DNA of 44,792 nt, taken from Euryarchaeota archaeon UBA438 (GTDB lineage Archaea; Thermoplasmatota; Poseidoniia; Poseidoniales; Thalassarchaeaceae). Of this stretch, positions 42,343-44,792 are shown piece by piece (within the stretch, counting starts at the first letter, position 1; every line of letters begins with the position of its first letter). A model generated the notes under the pieces. It was given only the letters and a program-made list of their open reading frames with translations, was not told the DNA's origin and made no database searches. The stretch covers positions 1 through 44,792 of the forward strand of contig DAQP01000006.1 in assembly GCA_002504435.1 (NCBI GenBank), given 5' to 3'. A program made the position numbers and the translations under genes.

Positions 42343-44085
42343 TCAACCCTCGCTCGCACGCGTTATGGCCTTGAGGGAGACCTTTCCGTCAATTAGTGAC
42401 ATTTCTACTTGATCACCAGTATTGATCTCGATTGTTGGATCGACGTCGAATCCATGGGCATAGGGGACATCCAACAAGGAGGCCGCGGGCAGAGTAAGGG
42501 GGCAGACGTCCCTGTTTACTATCCCCTTGGGCCCTTTTCCAGTATAGATCAAGCCCATCAATACAAATGGGGCCACCGTTGATCCGGAGCCCTTTGGGTA
42601 AATCAGAATCGTTTCTTCAATTGGGGAGCCGTCCAAGGGGTGTCCGGGTTCCTCGATAACCCCTGTGTCCCTGTTGACGTAGCCCAAGTACGTGATTGGA
42701 ACGTCCGTGACCAGGGCCTTACCCGAAACTTTCCATGATGATTGGCTTGGTATACCGACCCCACTAGCCAGAATTTCTCCTGTCTTGTGGGACTTTGCAG
42801 TGGCCATTGGCTTTGCCTTGGCTGAATCTAGTACGGGCCTATCTCCAGAAACTAGCTCGGGGTCAAAGGCATGGGATACACAGTCCTGGATATCTGCTAC
42901 ACTTGTCGGCATCCTGTTCAGGCCGCTAGTCAGGTAGTGCTCTGCCTTCAGAGAATTTGTCAGAAGGTGGTTGTACCTCGACCTGTTGTATGGAGTCACT
43001 TCCGGGCAGGTGTCCCTAAGGACCAAAGCCCCGGCTTCCTCCAAAATGTCGAGAGTGCCGTCAGCAGCAATTAAGTCGTAATTATGGGAGCTCATGAAGA
43101 CCCAGAGGCGTTGATTGGGTATCGCTTCACCGAGCTCCATTCTCGCCCTGACAGCTGCGGCGGTAGAACGGGCCTCTCCGACACTAGCTTGCGGGCATCC
43201 AATCACAACGAGATCGACAGTTCCACTGGGAGCAAGTTCCAGGTACCTCCGGTCAAGCTCATCTCGTGTGAAGGTCATCTCGCCCTGGTATGATGTGACT
43301 TCGGGAGCGTCGCCTGTAAGCCCGTCCGCCCAGAGCATCGGGCAGCCGTAGTTGGCTGCCGAGGCGGTTAGAGCCTTGCGCATCTCGAAAGTGGCTGAGG
43401 GAAGTCCGGTTATCCTTGGCATAGGCCCCCATGGAAGTTCCCACTCGGGCTTCAGGTTCTTCCCTATCCAGTCCCCAAGAATGCTCCAGTCCGTGGGATC
43501 ATCCATCTCGCACTCAACATTGACCAAAATGTTGGGAATCCTATTTTCATCGATGTGTAGGCCCCAAAGAGGCGCCCACCCAGTGATAGCGGTGGCAAGC
43601 GCCGAGAGGCCGGATTCCCGATTGGTCACCAGGGATGTGTATGAGTTGGAAAAGCACACTGCGTTCGACTCTGCCCATGAACCGATGCCTTCCTCGGATT
43701 CTATCCCCCTGTCATAGGGGGTGCACGAAAGCGTGGCCTCGATTCCCAGCTCAGAGTATGACTGAACTATCTCGAACTGCTGTTCCAAGAAGTCTGGGTG
43801 GTCGATCCCCATTTCCTCCATCTTGTCGTGGTCGCAACCTGCGGAGTTCAGTGTGGTTGGGATTGAGACCCTTCCCTGCGGGTCTCCAGAGAGGTCGGAA
43901 AGAAAGCGCCTGAGCCCATGTCCACCTGTGATGACGCTTACTCCCGAGACATGCGCGTGTTCTGCTCTGACGAATTGGGTGGCCCCTGCGGTTACGGCGA
44001 GGTCGATTACCAGCCGTGATGCCTTCTGCTTGGTTGGGCCCTGCTCTCCCGAGAGCATGGAAAGCAGTTCAGCAGGGACATCCAT
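42343..44085 (-). CDS. aconitase X (phosphomevalonate dehydratase-like), large and small subunits fused
   Basis: 580 residues. In archaea the aconitase X enzyme dehydrates mevalonate 5-phosphate to trans-anhydromevalonate 5-phosphate, a step of the modified mevalonate pathway; it normally has separate large (DUF521) and small (DUF126) subunits. Residues 1-430 match the large part: KQKASRLVID, HAHVSGVSVI, TTLNSAGCD (cluster Cys), ATLSCTPYD, AESNAVCFSNSYTS, GCPQASVGE and DTCPEV. Residues about 430-580 match the small part: GYVNRDTGVIEEPGHPLDG and YPKGSGSTVAPFVL. ATG 44085 is chosen because upstream codons lack family similarity. cis-3-Hydroxyproline dehydratase is the alternative activity. Confidence 0.88.
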   Translation of the reverse strand: MDVPAELLSMLSGEQGPTKQKASRLVIDLAVTAGATQFVRAEHAHVSGVSVITGGHGLRRFLSDLSGDPQGRVSIPTTLNSAGCDHDKMEEMGIDHPDFLEQQFEIVQSYSELGIEATLSCTPYDRGIESEEGIGSWAESNAVCFSNSYTSLVTNRESGLSALATAITGWAPLWGLHIDENRIPNILVNVECEMDDPTDWSILGDWIGKNLKPEWELPWGPMPRITGLPSATFEMRKALTASAANYGCPMLWADGLTGDAPEVTSYQGEMTFTRDELDRRYLELAPSGTVDLVVIGCPQASVGEARSTAAAVRARMELGEAIPNQRLWVFMSSHNYDLIAADGTLDILEEAGALVLRDTCPEVTPYNRSRYNHLLTNSLKAEHYLTSGLNRMPTSVADIQDCVSHAFDPELVSGDRPVLDSAKAKPMATAKSHKTGEILASGVGIPSQSSWKVSGKALVTDVPITYLGYVNRDTGVIEEPGHPLDGSPIEETILIYPKGSGSTVAPFVLMGLIYTGKGPKGIVNRDVCPLTLPAASLLDVPYAHGFDVDPTIEINTGDQVEMSLIDGKVSLKAITRASEG

Positions 44086-44227
44086 GAGGAATGCCGTGAG
44101 ATGGTACTCCTTCAATCCGACGTATTGTAAAACAGTAATTCTCAATTTGGGGAGGTTTATGGCGAATACCAACAAATGCAAAGTGGGGGGAAAATCAGAT
44201 TATGAACCATCATTGGTACGGGTAGCC

Positions 44228-44792
44228 ATGGAGTTTTCCAAGGATTTGGGCCGAGGGGGCTCGGTTGTAGCTATTGTCCTGCTAGTCATTGGACTAATTG
44301 CAAGTGCTGTTGATGCCAACTCGGTTGAGATCAACGGAGTCTCGGCCGTGGTTCTATGTGCGGCCATTACCCTGGGGATACAGTTACTGGCATGGATTCC
44401 TGCATCAATAAAACAGACGGAGGCATTCTTTGACCTCACCGGAGGGGTGACCTATGTCGCGATTGTCATCCTCAGCCTATGGGCCGGTTCACAGTCGGAG
44501 CCTCCTGGCGAAAGAGAATTGATCGTGAGCGCGCTTGTGGCAATCTGGGCAATTCGCCTCTCAGGGTTCCTCTTCCTGCGAATACACAGAGCAGGCAAGG
44601 ACGGGCGGTTCGACGAATTGAAGACCTCAGCTGCCCGATTCGTAATCCCTTGGTCCCTGCAGGCACTCTGGGTCTTCCTGACATTGGGCGTAGTGGTGGT
44701 GATAAACTGCCAGGAAGGGGCATCTCCGGACCTCGGCATTTGGGACGGAATAGGATTGGCTTTGTGGGTTCTCGGATTCTCCATCGAAGTGA
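44228..44792 (+). CDS. DUF1295 / steroid 5-alpha-reductase-like membrane protein (5' part)
   Basis: The frame runs from ATG 44228 to the window end without a stop (188 residues seen). Membrane helices at about residues 13-28, 36-56, 72-90, 101-118 and 142-160. FFDLTGGVTYVA, IRLSGFLFLRIHRAGKDGRFDE and RFVIPWSLQALWVF, then DGIGLALWVLGFSIE, are the characteristic order of DUF1295 proteins, a branch related to steroid reductases and isoprenylcysteine methyltransferases. Those enzymes reduce double bonds in membrane lipids in related families, but the substrate here is unknown. The remaining C-terminal catalytic part lies beyond the window. Confidence 0.85.
   Translation, partial: MEFSKDLGRGGSVVAIVLLVIGLIASAVDANSVEINGVSAVVLCAAITLGIQLLAWIPASIKQTEAFFDLTGGVTYVAIVILSLWAGSQSEPPGERELIVSALVAIWAIRLSGFLFLRIHRAGKDGRFDELKTSAARFVIPWSLQALWVFLTLGVVVVINCQEGASPDLGIWDGIGLALWVLGFSIEV

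Noticed and set aside
44200..44784. Minus-strand frames at the window end
   Set aside because: The plus strand has a continuous DUF1295 coding frame with correct motif order, so these are shadows.

Overview
This window looks like a chromosomal segment of a planktonic archaeon, most probably Marine Group II (Candidatus Poseidoniales) or a close relative. Archaeal markers are an archaeal triose-phosphate isomerase, ABCE1/Rli1, NadM, the CTP-dependent riboflavin kinase, a DRG-family GTPase, archaeal TgtA, a phosphomevalonate dehydratase-like aconitase X, a 35-residue eL41 and TATA-box spacing that predicts leaderless mRNAs. Typical of the marine lineage are acidic Asp-rich 'DSDGDG' segments on surface proteins, a GCMD...NYDP repeat, a PGF-CTERM-like tail, a eukaryote-like glutamine synthetase II and very tight gene packing. 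The lineage call is inference from gene content; no rRNA is present.

Layout. 1-2.9 kb: end of a D-amino-acid oxidase-like gene, glutamine synthetase II, tRNA-Ala(GGC), a SprT-like protease, tRNA-Arg(TCT) and tiny eL41. 2.9-7.3 kb: a 1130-residue cell-surface protein (RCC1 propeller plus about 15 Cys-rich repeats) and a polytopic membrane protein. 7.3-11.2 kb: tpiA and a sugar-nucleotidyltransferase, divergent from sucCD. 11.2-17 kb: two squalene/phytoene synthase-family enzymes, ABCE1, GrpE and a Rieske oxygenase. 17-20.4 kb: two secreted lipoprotein hydrolases. 20.4-23.7 kb: nadM with an unknown partner, DRG GTPase, TatC. 23.7-31.9 kb: an MFS protein with a large acidic insert, a glycerophosphodiester phosphodiesterase that appears circularly permuted, citrate synthase, a thioesterase/Kbl pair, a PqqB-like hydrolase and RibK. 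31.9-40.1 kb (minus strand): truA, a TPR protein and a six-gene ABC-2 export cluster. 40.2-44.1 kb: tgtA and a fused aconitase X. 44.2 kb-end: start of a DUF1295 membrane enzyme.

How the genes work together: central carbon metabolism (TPI, succinyl-CoA synthetase, citrate synthase), isoprenoid supply and use (aconitase X; two head-to-head prenyl synthases), translation (ABCE1, eL41, tRNAs, TgtA, TruA, DRG), cofactors (NadM, RibK), and export or cell-surface functions (TatC, lipoproteins, ABC-2 systems, PGF-CTERM protein).

Most unusual observations: (1) the GDPD-family protein carries its catalytic His-Arg-Gly-Ala strand at the C-terminus instead of the N-terminus; (2) ABCE1 lacks four of the eight conserved iron-sulfur cysteines; (3) TgtA lacks all three cysteines of the usual zinc site. 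No mobile element, CRISPR array or phage gene was seen, and no stretch over 300 bases lacks a gene.
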